Source of the DNA: Apium graveolens
Lineage: Eukaryota; Streptophyta; Magnoliopsida; Apiales; Apiaceae
DNA length: 64,000 bases
Assembly (NCBI RefSeq): GCF_009905375.1
Contig: NC_133649.1
Location: 240,391,044 to 240,455,043, forward strand
Direction of reading: 5' to 3'
Below the pieces are notes generated by a model. The model had not been told where the DNA came from, did not search any database, and saw only the letters and a list, made by a program, of their open reading frames with translations. Positions within the stretch are counted from its first letter, which is position 1. Each line of letters opens with the position of its first letter. Made by a program: the position numbers and the translations under genes. This document shows positions 32,486 to 43,787 of this stretch, piece after piece.

Positions 32486-35400
32486 TTAATCAGATTCTGA
32501 GAGATTTAGCTTTCCTTGCATTTCCAAAAGAGTCTCATTGCTAGAGATGCTTAATTGGTCTTCTAATCTGAAGAATCTTCTCACACCTTTGTCATCTATA
32601 AACTCCATCAGCCAGTAGGGCTTTAAATGCACTCTTCTCCCTGTGTAAGGGATGATTAGAGTCTTTGGGAGTGCATCTTTAGCTCTAACACTCCTTAGTT
32701 CTTCAATTTTCTTCAATACTAGTCTTCTTGCAGTGACATTGAACCCAAAGTTCTTCTTGAAGGATGAGTAAACTTTAATCAGTACAACTTGGCTCTCTTG
32801 AAGAATCCTGTGAAGTGGCCACTGAATCTCTTTTCCTCCTTTGTACTTGAACACTAACCTTTCAGGTAGGTTTCTGTATACATCAATACCTCTTACTTCA
32901 TCTAGTTCATCCAGATAGAGATTTAGATCAGAAAATTCTTTGATGTCACACAAGTACAAATAGTCTCCCCTATTGACTTTGGGATGGGCTTTGACTATAG
33001 ATTTGCATTTGAGAGGAGACAGCTTCACTTTCTTGACTGCTCTTGACTTTGTCCTTTTTGGCTTGCTAAGGATTGGTAGATTGAAGTCTGGAATTGGCAT
33101 GTTCTCCCATTATATTGGCTCATCCTTGGGCACAATAGGTTCACCATGAATATTCCTGTAGGGATCCTCCACCCTTATGTCTTCAAATACCACAGAGGGC
33201 TTTGTTTCTTGAGTTGTAGCTGGTGTGGATTCCTTAGGAAATTGATCTTCCAATTTCTTGTCAACAATATCCAGTCTCCTTTTAGTTCTTTTAGCCAATT
33301 CTTTCTTTCTTGGAGATTTTCTCTGTTCTTCAACTTGCTTCCTTGATTCAGTAGCTTCAAATGGTTGAGAGGGAATTTGTTGTGATGAATTTACAGCATG
33401 TAGCTTGGCCAAGATAGCAATCTGCTCTCTCTTCTATTTAGCCTTTTTAGCATCTAGAGCAGCCTGCTTCTTTTCTTGCTTCAATCTAGCTTTTTCTTCT
33501 CTCTTTGCTTGAGCAAATTGAGGGTGTCCAGCCCCCACACAAATTTCTTTCCCATTTCTGAAAATCTTAGCAATCCTCCTTTTAGAAGCTGAATCAGCTG
33601 GATCTTTATAGAAGACAATTGATCTTGATAGAAACTTCTTCTCATCAGGCTTGGGTGTCTCATACACAGTGTCCAAGGGGTTCTTCAAAGATGATTTTGA
33701 GTAGTTTGCCCTTGGTTTAAGAATCATTTCAGCCTTTGGAGACTTGATGCAGGAAGATTGTCCTCTTTTCAGATAGTTCATGCTCATCTCATTCACACTA
33801 ATTTGCTTGACTTGAGAGTGATGGATGGTTGTATTAACTGGCTCCTTGACAAGTTCAAACTTCTTATGTATCTCATCATCAATTTTCTCCCAGTTGACCA
33901 AACTTAACTTTTCTTTCTCAGCAACTTTCAAGTTGGCTACTGCTGCTTGAATCAGATCTATACCATCTGTGACTGGTGGCTTTGAGATAGTAATTGAAGG
34001 CACAATTACTTTACTGATTTGTATCTGAAGCTTCTCCCCCTCACTTGGTCCTTTCTCCCCCTTTTTTATTATCATCAAGTTGAGCTGTGGAGGGGGTTTG
34101 AGCTGCCACCAGTTTTTGAAGTAGATTAGTCTGTTGGGCTTGATGGAGATCAATGGTAGTCAAAGATGCTTCCATGGCTGACATTCTTGTATCCAAAGCA
34201 TCTATCTTGGTTGATAGATCAGAATTTTTCCTTAATTGCCTCTTGATGTCTAGCATTGTAGCTTCTGGAAGTTTGGAATCTATCCTGTCTGAAATAGCCT
34301 TCTTTATCTCCTCAATATCACCCTTCATAGAATCCACATCTCTAGCATGCTGGAGGCCTTGTATTTGCTGAAGTTGTAGGGAGGCAAGATGTGCCTGAAG
34401 GAGCTTCTTGGTGCTTGCATTGGTAGTGGTTTGAAGAGCAGTATTTGTCTGATTGATTAACTGGATCAGGGTTGTCTTGAAGTAATGCTCATCACAGTTC
34501 TTTGAGAATGCCCATGATGGCATACCTGACCTTGAGCTTCAGCCTACTTCTCCCCCTATGTCCATTGCTTCATCTTCACTATCTCCACTCCCATCTCCAA
34601 AGAAATCAGCTGAACCCCCAGTCTCATAGTCCATATCACCAGCTATAGAAGGCAAAGCTGTGATTGCATCCTTAGCCCTTTGCATAGACTGGGTGGTATG
34701 CACCAGATTGAGCATCCTTTCTGCATTGTCATTGCCCTGTTCAGCTAGAATTTGATAAGCTGGAATAGGGTGAGTAAATGCCTCAGCATCAAGGGAAGTA
34801 GAATCTATAACAGCTTTAGGATGCTGAGATAGTCCTTCCCTGTCTACATCCTGGACATTCATTGACTCACTAGCAATGACATCCATCCTTATTGCTCCAG
34901 TACCTGCATTTCTCTCATTTTCTCTCTTTTGTTGCATCAGGGTCTCACCCTGGCTCCCCACCCTCACATCCTCACCTTCACCTACTAAGGTGGGTCTCCT
35001 CTCACTCCCTTTTACCAATCCTGAAGAAATGGATTGCTGATTTTCACTTATTTCCTCTCTTTTTTCCTGGGAGCAACCCAGAGTCTCACTCAAAACACTC
35101 TTCTCTCTCAATCCTAAGAGTGACTGTACAACCACTAAATCTTCTACACTTGAAATAATTGAAATTTGAAGCTTTGCAGAGATACTCGACGGATGAGTGA
35201 TATCCATCGAGTGAGTGGTTTTGCTATCCGACGGATAACTGCTGTTAGGCTTATCCATCGAGATACAATCACTACTCGATGGATGAACAATATCCATCGA
35301 GAGAGTAGAAATGAATGAGCTGGGAATAGAAACTATTGTTGACTTTGTGCTGATTGAAGATATTTTAGGCACAGATGACACAACAGTTCCTGAAAGAATT

Positions 35401-36953
35401 GGCAAGTGAGCCAACAAATCATCTAAAAGATGATGCTCACTTGCACTAGATTTTGGCTTCCCCAACAGAGTTAAAGAAGGGGAATCAGGAATTGATGTGT
35501 TTATCATATCCACATTCAGAGAATTTATTGGTGAGTATGGTGTTTGCGGTGCTTCTATAATTATAGATTTTGGCTGTGACTCCACATTTATTGGAGCCAC
35601 ATCAAGCTGAATTTGTGAAGGTGCAGTGACTGTGTCTTTAGCACCAGTTTGCACAGTGTGTGTACCCTGTGCATCCCCAGAGGTTTTTGATTTCTTCTTT
35701 CTGGCATAAGTTTGGGGTGAGCTTATGTCCCTAACACTCTTGGCTTGTGCTCTTGGTTAAGAGCTTTGTTCAATAGCTACATCCTTTTGGGAGGATGCAG
35801 CTAGAAATGAGCTTTTATCCTTTTTAAGCACTGCAGTTTGTTGGGAAACTGCAGTATGGCTAAGCTGGGATTCACTCAACTCTCCAACCTTATTCTTGGG
35901 GTTTCTTTTATGTTCACCCATTCCCTCACCTAACTTACCCTCCTTCACACTCTCCTCTTTGGCTTTTGTGGATTTTACAACTGGCATCTTTTGAGAGATA
36001 CCAGAGGGGGCTTTCTTTGATTTGGATTTTGAAATAATAGAAGGTTTGGCAGCTTTGGTAGGCAACTGTTTGGTCATTGGTACAGTTTTCATAGCTACTC
36101 TTGAACTTAAAGAAATTGTGGAGGTTGGAATAGTTGTAGGGATTGATGAACTTAACTCACTTACCTGAGGTGCTTGCATTACAGGAAAGTAGAACATTGG
36201 CACATCCTTGTGATGATTGGCCCTGTTCAAATCTGCAATGAGCCTTCTCTCTTGAACCCAACAATCCAGTTTGTTGTTTGGGTTCTCAAGCACAATCTCT
36301 TCACAGAGGTGGTTAGCCAATAACATAAGAAATCTAGCATAATACACATTTTTACCTCTTTTATTTAACTCCCCTAATTTAAAACCTAACTCAAACAAGA
36401 CAAGGTCACTGAACTTATAAAATTTATCTGTAACTAGCATGTATAGCATGTTAAGCATGGAAATATTCACTGAATCAAAATTACTGAACTTTCCTGAGAA
36501 AACCTTTGTAACTACATCACACAAGAAACTCCACTATTTCCTAAGACCCATTCTTCTAATATCACTCAGTTTAGAAGTAGGAAGTGCATAGTGCATGGAA
36601 TTGAGCATATTAATTATGTCAGTGTCAGTGTGTGGTGAAGTCATATTGTTATCAGGAATTTTGAAACATGCTTTTATCACATCGCTATTTATACAGAATT
36701 CTTTACCTTTAATGGTTAGAGTGATGGTCTTATCTGTAGAGTTGTAGGTAGCAGTGGTCCACATCTCTTCAACAACTTCACAGAAGATTGTGGGTGATTC
36801 TAACATGTCAAAATTGAGCTTGCAATTCTTCACAAAGTCCATCATCTTGTGATAGTCATCTGATTGCTGAATACCCTTGTTCACTAATGCAGTGAAATTG
36901 TTCTTCTCATAAATGAACCCAATTTGAGACATAATCTTTACAACAGGTGCCAT
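32486..36953 (-). pseudogene. Env-position ORF (ORF3), broken, about 1490 codons
   Basis: From ATG 36953 one frame runs to about 34041 with in-frame stops at 36536-36534, 35759-35757 and 34541-34539; a frameshift near 34150 moves it to another frame that continues to 32486 with stops at 33436-33434 and 33112-33110. The N-terminal 140 codons form a compact domain; the middle is Ser/Thr/Pro/Lys-rich and includes six copies of the DNA motif (35184-35301); a coiled coil is likely near 34300-34100 (IDALDTRMSAMEASL); the tail is basic. I see no signal peptide or clear membrane segment, so calling it envelope rests only on position. Length is far above the roughly 650 residues I recall for soybean SIRE1. 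Confidence 0.72.
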
Positions 36954-37473
36954 TGTTAGAGAGTAAGAGCTTGGAGAGAAAGAGAGTAAGTGCTTTGAGA
37001 GAGAATGAAATTAGAGCAGTTGAATTGAGAATGATAAATGAAAACAATTGTAATGAAATAAGCTTTATACTATCTCAAAAATAACTGATAAAAATAATAA
37101 AGTAAAATGAAGTAACCAATAGAAATTGCCTAAAATAGCCGTTTAAAAATAAACTATAAAAATTCCATCCATTATTCGTCGTGTTATGCGTACAAACTGT
37201 AAGTATACTCGATGGATAATGTTCAGGGAATTAACGGCTGAGATTAAGACAATTCGACGGATGAGGATAAACTATTATCCGTCGAGACATAAAATATTCC
37301 AGAAAAGTAATTGATTTTTATTAACAAATTGTATTTCGACGGACGACCAAACTCGATGGATAAGGGTCATCCGTCAAGATGTAAATTTTGACTTAGCCAA
37401 AATTTTATCCAAGACTGAAAGAATCAATTAAATTTCTGGCTGCATTTCAACTTGCAAATTAACTCAGATAGAT
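36954..37473 (-). promoter_or_regulatory. Region before the env-position ORF with TATA box and motif array
   Basis: On the minus strand, six copies of the ATCCGTCGAG/CTCGACGGAT motif (37378-37207) are followed by AGTATAAAGC (TATAAA at 37069-37064) and a CT-rich leader full of TCTCTC to the ATG at 36953, about 110 bp after the TATA box. This copies the LTR arrangement of motif array then TATA. An internal promoter for the downstream ORF is inference. Confidence 0.55.
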
Positions 37474-38890
37474 TTAAGAGTAATTAAGCATTCGTAACTC
37501 ACTTACTAACCTTGAAAAGGTGGATTCATCCAGTGGTTTGGTAAAGATATCTGCAAGCTGCTTCTCACTGGGAACAAAATGTAGTTCCACAGTACCATTC
37601 ATTACATGTTCCCTTATGAAATGGTACTTGATATCTATGTGCTTTGTCCTTGAATGTTGTACTGGATTTTCAGTGATGGCAATTGCACTTGTGTTATCAC
37701 AGAAAATAGGAATCCTCTCAACTTGCAAACCATAGTCTAGCAATTGATTTCTCATCCATAAAATATGTGCACAGCAACTGCCAGCAGCAATATATTCAGC
37801 TTCAGCTGTAGAAGTAGAAACTGAATTATGCTTTTTACTGAACCAGGACACAAGCTTGTTTCCTAGAAATTGACAGGTTCCTGTTGTACTCATTCTGCAT
37901 AATCTGCATCTGAATAACCAGTTAGATCAAAACCAGAACTTCTAGGGTACCAAATGCCAAGGTTTGGTGTTCCCTTGAGATATCTGAAAATTCTCTTAAT
38001 AGCTATTAAGTGAGATTCTCTAGGATCAGCCTGAAATCTAGCACATAAACATGTAGCAAACAGTATATCTGGCCTACTAGATGTTAAGTACAGAAGTGAG
38101 CCAACCATGCCTCTATAACTTGAAATATTCACAGACTTTTCAGTAGTGTTTAATTCAAGCTTAGTTGCAGTGGCCATGAGAGTTTTTGCAGATGTGCAAT
38201 CCATTAGATCAAACTTCTTTAAAAGATCAAAAATATATTTAGTTTGACTGATGAATATTCCATCACTAACTTGCTTAACCTGTAAGCCAAGAAAGTAAGT
38301 TAGTTCTCCCATCATACTCATTTCATACTTACTTTGTATCAATTTGGCAAACTTTTTGCAAAGTTTCTGATCTGAAGAGCCAAAAATAATATCATCTACC
38401 TAAATTTGAACAAGTATACTAGAGTCATTAACATTTCTGAAAAATAAAGTTTTATCTACAGTACCTCTTGTGAAGTGATTTTCCAAAAGGAACTTTGATA
38501 AAGTGTCATACCAGGCTCTAGGTGCTTGCTTCAGTCCATAAAGTGCTTTCAAAAGATAATAGACATATTCTGGAAAATTTAGATCTTCAAAACCAGGAGG
38601 TTGACTAACATAAACTTCTTCCTCCAAATCTCCTTTCAGAAAGGCACTTTTGACATCTATTTGATAGACTTTGAAATTGGCATGGGTTGCGTATGCTAAG
38701 AAGATTCTGATGGATTTAAGTCTTGCAACAGGAGCAAATATTTCATCAAAATCTATTTCTTCTTGCTGACAATAGCCCTAGCAACCAATCTAGCTTTGTT
38801 CCTGACAACTATGCCATTTACATCCATCTTGTTTCTGAATACCCACTTGGTGTCTATTGGATTCTTTCATTTAGGCTTGGGCACCAGCTT
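37474..38890 (-). pseudogene. RT and RNase H (broken), SIRE-like copy 2
   Basis: RT from about 38880: the segment with [18 protein letters not shown] (38627-38400) leads to the catalytic box, where YVDD reads stop-Val-Asp-Asp (38402-38391). RT continues 38342-37890 (GELTYFLGLQVKQ, then GYSDADYAE, the first RNase H Asp). After a small frameshift RNase H runs 37893-37474 with EAEYIAA, FCDNTSAIAI and KQLADIFTKPLD. The RNase H end is complete. Three or more lesions prevent function. Confidence 0.9.
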
Positions 38891-40356
38891 TCATACATTA
38901 TTCCTTTCAAATTGGCTTAGCTCCTCCTGATTAGCTAAAATCCAATCAGGATCCAACAAAGCTTCTTCTACCTTCTTTGGTTCTTCCTTGGAAAGAAAGC
39001 TGCTGTATAGACATTCTTCCTGAGTTGCTCTTCTTGTTTGAACTCTAGAAGAGACATCACTAATAATAAGCTCAAAGGGGTGATCTTTTATCCATTTCCT
39101 TTGTTGAGGTAGATTAGCTCTAGATGAAGAAACCTCATTGTTGTCTTGATGTGTGATTGAGTTTTGATTGTTAGAAACTCCCCCAGAGTTTGTGGATCTT
39201 TGATTTGAGGAAGGGGAACTTTCTATAGGTGATCTATCTTGACTTCCTGCTCCTTTTGATAACCCGACGGATGGTGAATTTTGAGTACCGACGGATGCAG
39301 CTGGTTGTCTCCCGACAGATAACACAGATTGCCTTCCGACGGATGAAGCATTATGCAACTCGACAGATGTTGAATTTTGTGCTTCATTGGTGGTAGATTT
39401 ATCTGCATTATCCTTAGATACATTCTCTTGATCACTTTCATCATCACTGTCATCACTAACCATCTCCACATTGTCGAATTTGAGGCTCTCATGGTAATCT
39501 CCATCTTTTAGTCCTTCAATCTTTTTATCATCAAACACAACATGTATTGATTCCATAACAATGCTGGTTCTTAGATTGTAGACTCTATATGCTTTACCAA
39601 CAGCATATCCAATAAAAATTCCTTCAACTGCTTTAGCATCAAACTTACCATTTTGATCAGTTTGATTTCTCAGAATATAGCATTTATAGCCAAAGACATG
39701 AAGAAAGTTTAGAGTTGGCTTCTTATTCTTGAACAATTGATAGGGAGTCATGCATCTTGTTTGATTAACCAGAGAAATATTTTGAGTGTAATATGCAGTA
39801 TTTACAGCTTCAGCCCAGAAATATGTTGGTAAGTTAGCTTCTTCAAGCATTGTCCTTGCAACTTCAATAAGTGATATGTTCTTCCTTTCCACTACTCCAT
39901 TCTGTTGTGGAGTCCTTGCTGCTGAAAACTCATGCATAATCCCATTTTACTCACAAAATGCTCTCATGACAGAATTCTTGAACTCAGTTCCATTGTCACT
40001 CCTGATTCTTCTAACCTTGAAATCAGGATGATTATTGACTTGCCTTATGTGATTGATAATGATTTCACTAGCCTCATCTTTAGACTTTAGGAAATATGTC
40101 CAAGAGAACTTTGAGAAATCATCTACAATTACTAGGCAAAATCTTTTCCTTGAGATTGACAATACATTGACTGGTCCAAACAAATCCATGTGAAACAGTT
40201 GCAAAGGCTCTTCCTGAATGATGCTTTAATCTGCTTCCCTTTTTGGCAGGCATCACACAGTCCATCCTTAGAAAACTCCACTAGAGGAATGCCTCTGACC
40301 AGTTCTTTCTTTACTAGCTCATTCATGGTCTTGAAGTTTAAGTGGGATAGCTTCTT
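38891..40356 (-). pseudogene. Integrase and linker (broken, 5' truncated), SIRE-like copy 2
   Basis: Begins inside the zinc-binding region (CDACQKGKQIKASFRK near 40255). A deletion of about 25 bp relative to copy 1 near 40215 shifts the frame. The core has HMDLFGPV (40195), RSDNGTEF (about 40000) and QQNGVVERK (39905). TAA interrupts at 39949-39947 and a Trp codon has become TGA at 38893-38891. The linker carries an 8-residue SVGxQ repeat that corresponds to five DNA motif copies (39264-39369). At 40356 it switches to gypsy LTR. Confidence 0.88.
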
Positions 40357-40360
40357 GAAG

Positions 40361-43300
40361 TTTAAATATGTGATTATTACAGAAATTATTAAATAAAATA
40401 TGGGTATTGGTTTTGAACACTCTGTGTTGGTTGATTATTATATAGGTGTAATTTATGATATACAGGGTTGTTCGCGTGATTAATTAAGGAATTGCATTGA
40501 ATTGTTCCACTTTTAAAGTGAATTTAGTGCAAATTTATTTGCATAAATATTTGAAATGTCTTTAAAATTGTTTTTATGGTTTCATAATTACAATAGTTAT
40601 TTTTAGGATTTTATAAAATTGAGAAATCAATATTTTATTAAATATTTATCTTTAAATGATTTTCTGAATGCTTTTATTTGTAAAATCCATATTTAATTCC
40701 ATAATTCTTCAAAAATTATGAAACTCGTATTTATTTAAGTTTGGAATATTCTGAGAATTTTAAAATTATTTTGGAAATTTTCGGGGTTAATTTCACCCGC
40801 GCATTGTTTCAGTTATTTGTTAAAAGCGGGTATAAAGTGCATTTTAAAAATTATTTTAAAATTTCGGATTTTATGATTTTGTGAACTTCGGGATATCTCT
40901 AATATTTTAAGACTGTTTCCGTAATTTTCTGAATTTATTTTAAGTACAGCTCGGCTAGTTTAATTATTAAATGCGGGTGCGAGCGGTGTTTCAAAAATGG
41001 TTTAAAAATTTTGGAATTCTTATTTTATTAGTATTTTATTATCTTGATAATTTTAAAACTTGTTTGGCATTTTTTTTCCGGAATGTCCTTGCCCGTAAAT
41101 TTATTCGTTAAAATCTACTTTCGGGACAAACCGGACGGGATTTTTCGTATTTATCCAAATGCTACGTGTTCAACCTAACTGCTACGTGTTGATTACTGAG
41201 ATGTACAGAAAGAAATAAGCAAATAAATAAAATGAATAACAGACGGACACACAATCGCGCCCTGTGTTTATCTCTTTGATTCTTTCTTTCGATTAATCTC
41301 TGCTCTCTCTTACTATCTGTTCGATCTCTCCTCTCTCTTTCTTGTTGTTCTTTTTCCTATTTCTTTCTCTCCATTTCTTTCTTGTTTCCCAGATGTTCTC
41401 TTCGCCGGTTTTCCTATTCCGGTAATTACTCCAGCCACTTCTCCGGTTACTAATTCAGTTCAGTCCCGTGATGATATATATATATACATGTTTGATTATG
41501 TATGTGTGTGTTCCTGTGTATCTCCGTATATGTGGGTCTGTTGTCACCGTTTCTTTTATTCCGGCCATCTGTGATGGTGGTTCAGTAGGTGTGCACGCGT
41601 CGCGCGTGTATGCCCCTGTGTGTGTGCGTGAGTTGTGTATGCCGGTGTGCGAGGCGGCGCGTGGCCGTGTGTTTGTGTTGTTGTTTCCTGTGTTGTTGTT
41701 TCCTGTATTGATTCAGTTACTTTCTGATTTAAGTTTATTATTATTTCTGCAGGAAATTATTTTGAATAAGTTTCGTGATATGAATAATTGCGAGCGGAAA
41801 TTTTAAAATAATCGGTGGAAATTTGTGATGGAAACCCGACGAACACGGGCACCCGCGAATTTTCGCCGCCGTCGGCGATGAGCCTCGGCGAGCCGACGGT
41901 GGACTATGATGATTATATTCTGAGTCCTAACTTAACAAATATATGTAAAATGCGAATAATAATAGTATTGAATTGACGTTTGGGAAATTGTGAATATTGG
42001 TTGTCGTGAATTATTGTGGTAAAGTAACGTCGAATTGTTCGACGGGTTAGTCCGATAAATAAAGGAAGTGCTGCCCAATTTACGGAAAACTGAACTACGT
42101 AAAGACGGGAACGTATTCAATAATTATCGGGATGTTGAGTGACTATATATATATATGTGTGTGTATGTATGTTTTATACGAAACCTGATTGTACGATGTG
42201 ATAAAATATTTTGCCAGATCGATAACTCTGATTTCGTAAAATAAAGAGTATACGTATTTTCTAAAAATGAACACTGGATTGATTTCAAGAATGTGAACCC
42301 TAATTGTTGTCTGTGTTATTTTATTATGAATAATTATGAGTCGGGTTTGAGTATCGTTGGGTAAGAATTAGTATCGAGAATATGTCCAGCATACCTAGAC
42401 GTCTAACGTAGGGCATTTCGACCCTGTAGGTTATGATTGGGAACCTGAAAGTGGACGATGGACTAAAGATAACCTAGTGGTCAATCGACGAGTCCAGTAG
42501 AGTTTCTACCGAAAGACCTAAGTGTCGAAGTTGAATCCAATGGGATCTAGTGGTTGGACGTTAGAGCCTGAGCAGCAGAGTCGGCTCAGAGCTGATCAGT
42601 AATAGTTGTAAAGCCTTATAAGGCAAGTACTTCCGAACTTTTCTTCAAGATATATTGCAAATATTTTCGAACTGTTTTATAACATGTCGTTATTATGCAA
42701 AATAACTCATGTTTTATATTGCAAATGCTTTAGACTATTTACCTTTGAACCCTGATTTTTCTTGATCTTGAACCGTAAGCCTTATTCTTTGTAAACCATC
42801 CTTTGTTGATCCTAAAAGTACCAAATCACACCAATACGATACTACTCCCCAAATGTATAACTACCAGACACCAAACACTGGAACAAAATTGTTTGAAAGC
42901 ACAGAAATTTCTATACCTCAACTATTCTTTAAAACATCAAAGAACTATACCTCGAACAATCCTTATTTGTTTGATACTTGATCACTTTACAAACTGAAAA
43001 CCGTTTCTTATACGTACCTTGATATACCCTGTGATGCATCTTGAATTGCATTATGTTTTAATACTGATGCTTTATCGCTGTTGATTATGATCTTGCTCAT
43101 TGAATTACATTGTTATTACACTGAATTATTTAGAATTGGATAGTTTTCTTTATGTGGACCAGATTCGTGGTCAGACCAGATTCGTGGTCGAATTAGGCCA
43201 ATATGTGCCTTGGATCCAGTAATTAGAGCAGTGCTGTGTGCTTTGCTCGGGGTTAGTGCGTGACTGATCAGCAGCCTAACCTTGGTTTTAAAACTTAAAA

Positions 43301-43772
43301 TGAATATCCAATTCTAATGAATAGTTAAAAAGAAACTTGATTCCTTTGAATCATCTCATTTGATCATTGTTTAACCTCATTTATCACTATTATGACTTAC
43401 TGGGCTAGTTAGCTCACCCTTGCGATTCTTTTATATATTTTACAGTTGAAAAGAATATGGATAATAGTGAAGTTCCTCAGTCCAAAGTGCGGGCTAAGGT
43501 TCCAGTTGAGTTGGATCGAGCTAGCAGAAGTTTCAAGCGGTAAAGAGATAGTTAGATTCTAAGAATGATTTTATTATCAATTGTAAGTTAAATTAGTTGG
43601 GATTGGTACGATGTAATAAGTTAAGGTTGTGGCTTATTTTCATACTTTAACCTGTTGCGATCCGTGGTTTTGTGAAGCAGGGTCATTATAAATAATATTT
43701 CTTATACAGGTTGATATATTGTGTTTGTGTTGTGGACCCCAAACTTCTGACCCGGGTTTGGAGGGCGCCACA
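40361..43772 (+). repeat. Array LTR 1 (lacks first 27 bp)
   Basis: Matches array LTR 2 from TTTAAATATG onward; the first 27 bp are replaced by SIRE sequence ending GGGATAGCTTCTTG. It ends GGCGCCACA. Contains an AT/GT-rich segment with an incidental 112-codon open stretch (41468-41806), a 17 bp direct repeat (GACCAGATTCGTGGTCA type, near 43160) and a putative TATA block near 43415-43440. Confidence 0.93.
43415..43440 (+). promoter_or_regulatory. Putative TATA box in array LTR 1
   Basis: GCTCACCCTTGC then TTTTATATATT; equivalents in LTR 2 and LTR 3 near 52704 and 61985, and in the Tekay LTRs near 570 and 10020. Confidence 0.45.
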
Positions 43773-43775
43773 GGT

Positions 43776-43787
43776 TGGTATCAGAGC
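43776..43787 (+). other. Primer-binding site of array unit 1
   Basis: TGGTATCAGAGC, three bases after the LTR end. Confidence 0.93.

Larger units (their letters stand above)
31214..40356 (-). mobile_element. SIRE-like Ty1/copia element copy 2, 3' part
   Basis: On the minus strand: integrase (from 40356), RT, RNase H, a 0.5 kb intergenic region, a very long env-position ORF, polypurine tract and 3' LTR. An additional ORF after RNase H is the hallmark of the SIRE lineage. Its 5' portion is missing: at 40356 the sequence changes to a gypsy LTR. All ORFs carry stops. The left flank TAAAT (31209-31213) would be its target site. Confidence 0.9.

Noticed and set aside
41468..41806. 112-codon open frame conserved in all three array LTRs (also 50753-51091, 60063-60377)
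   Set aside because: It lies inside LTRs in GT-rich, Cys/Val/Leu-heavy sequence, has no recognisable domain, and the conservation follows from recent duplication of the LTR.
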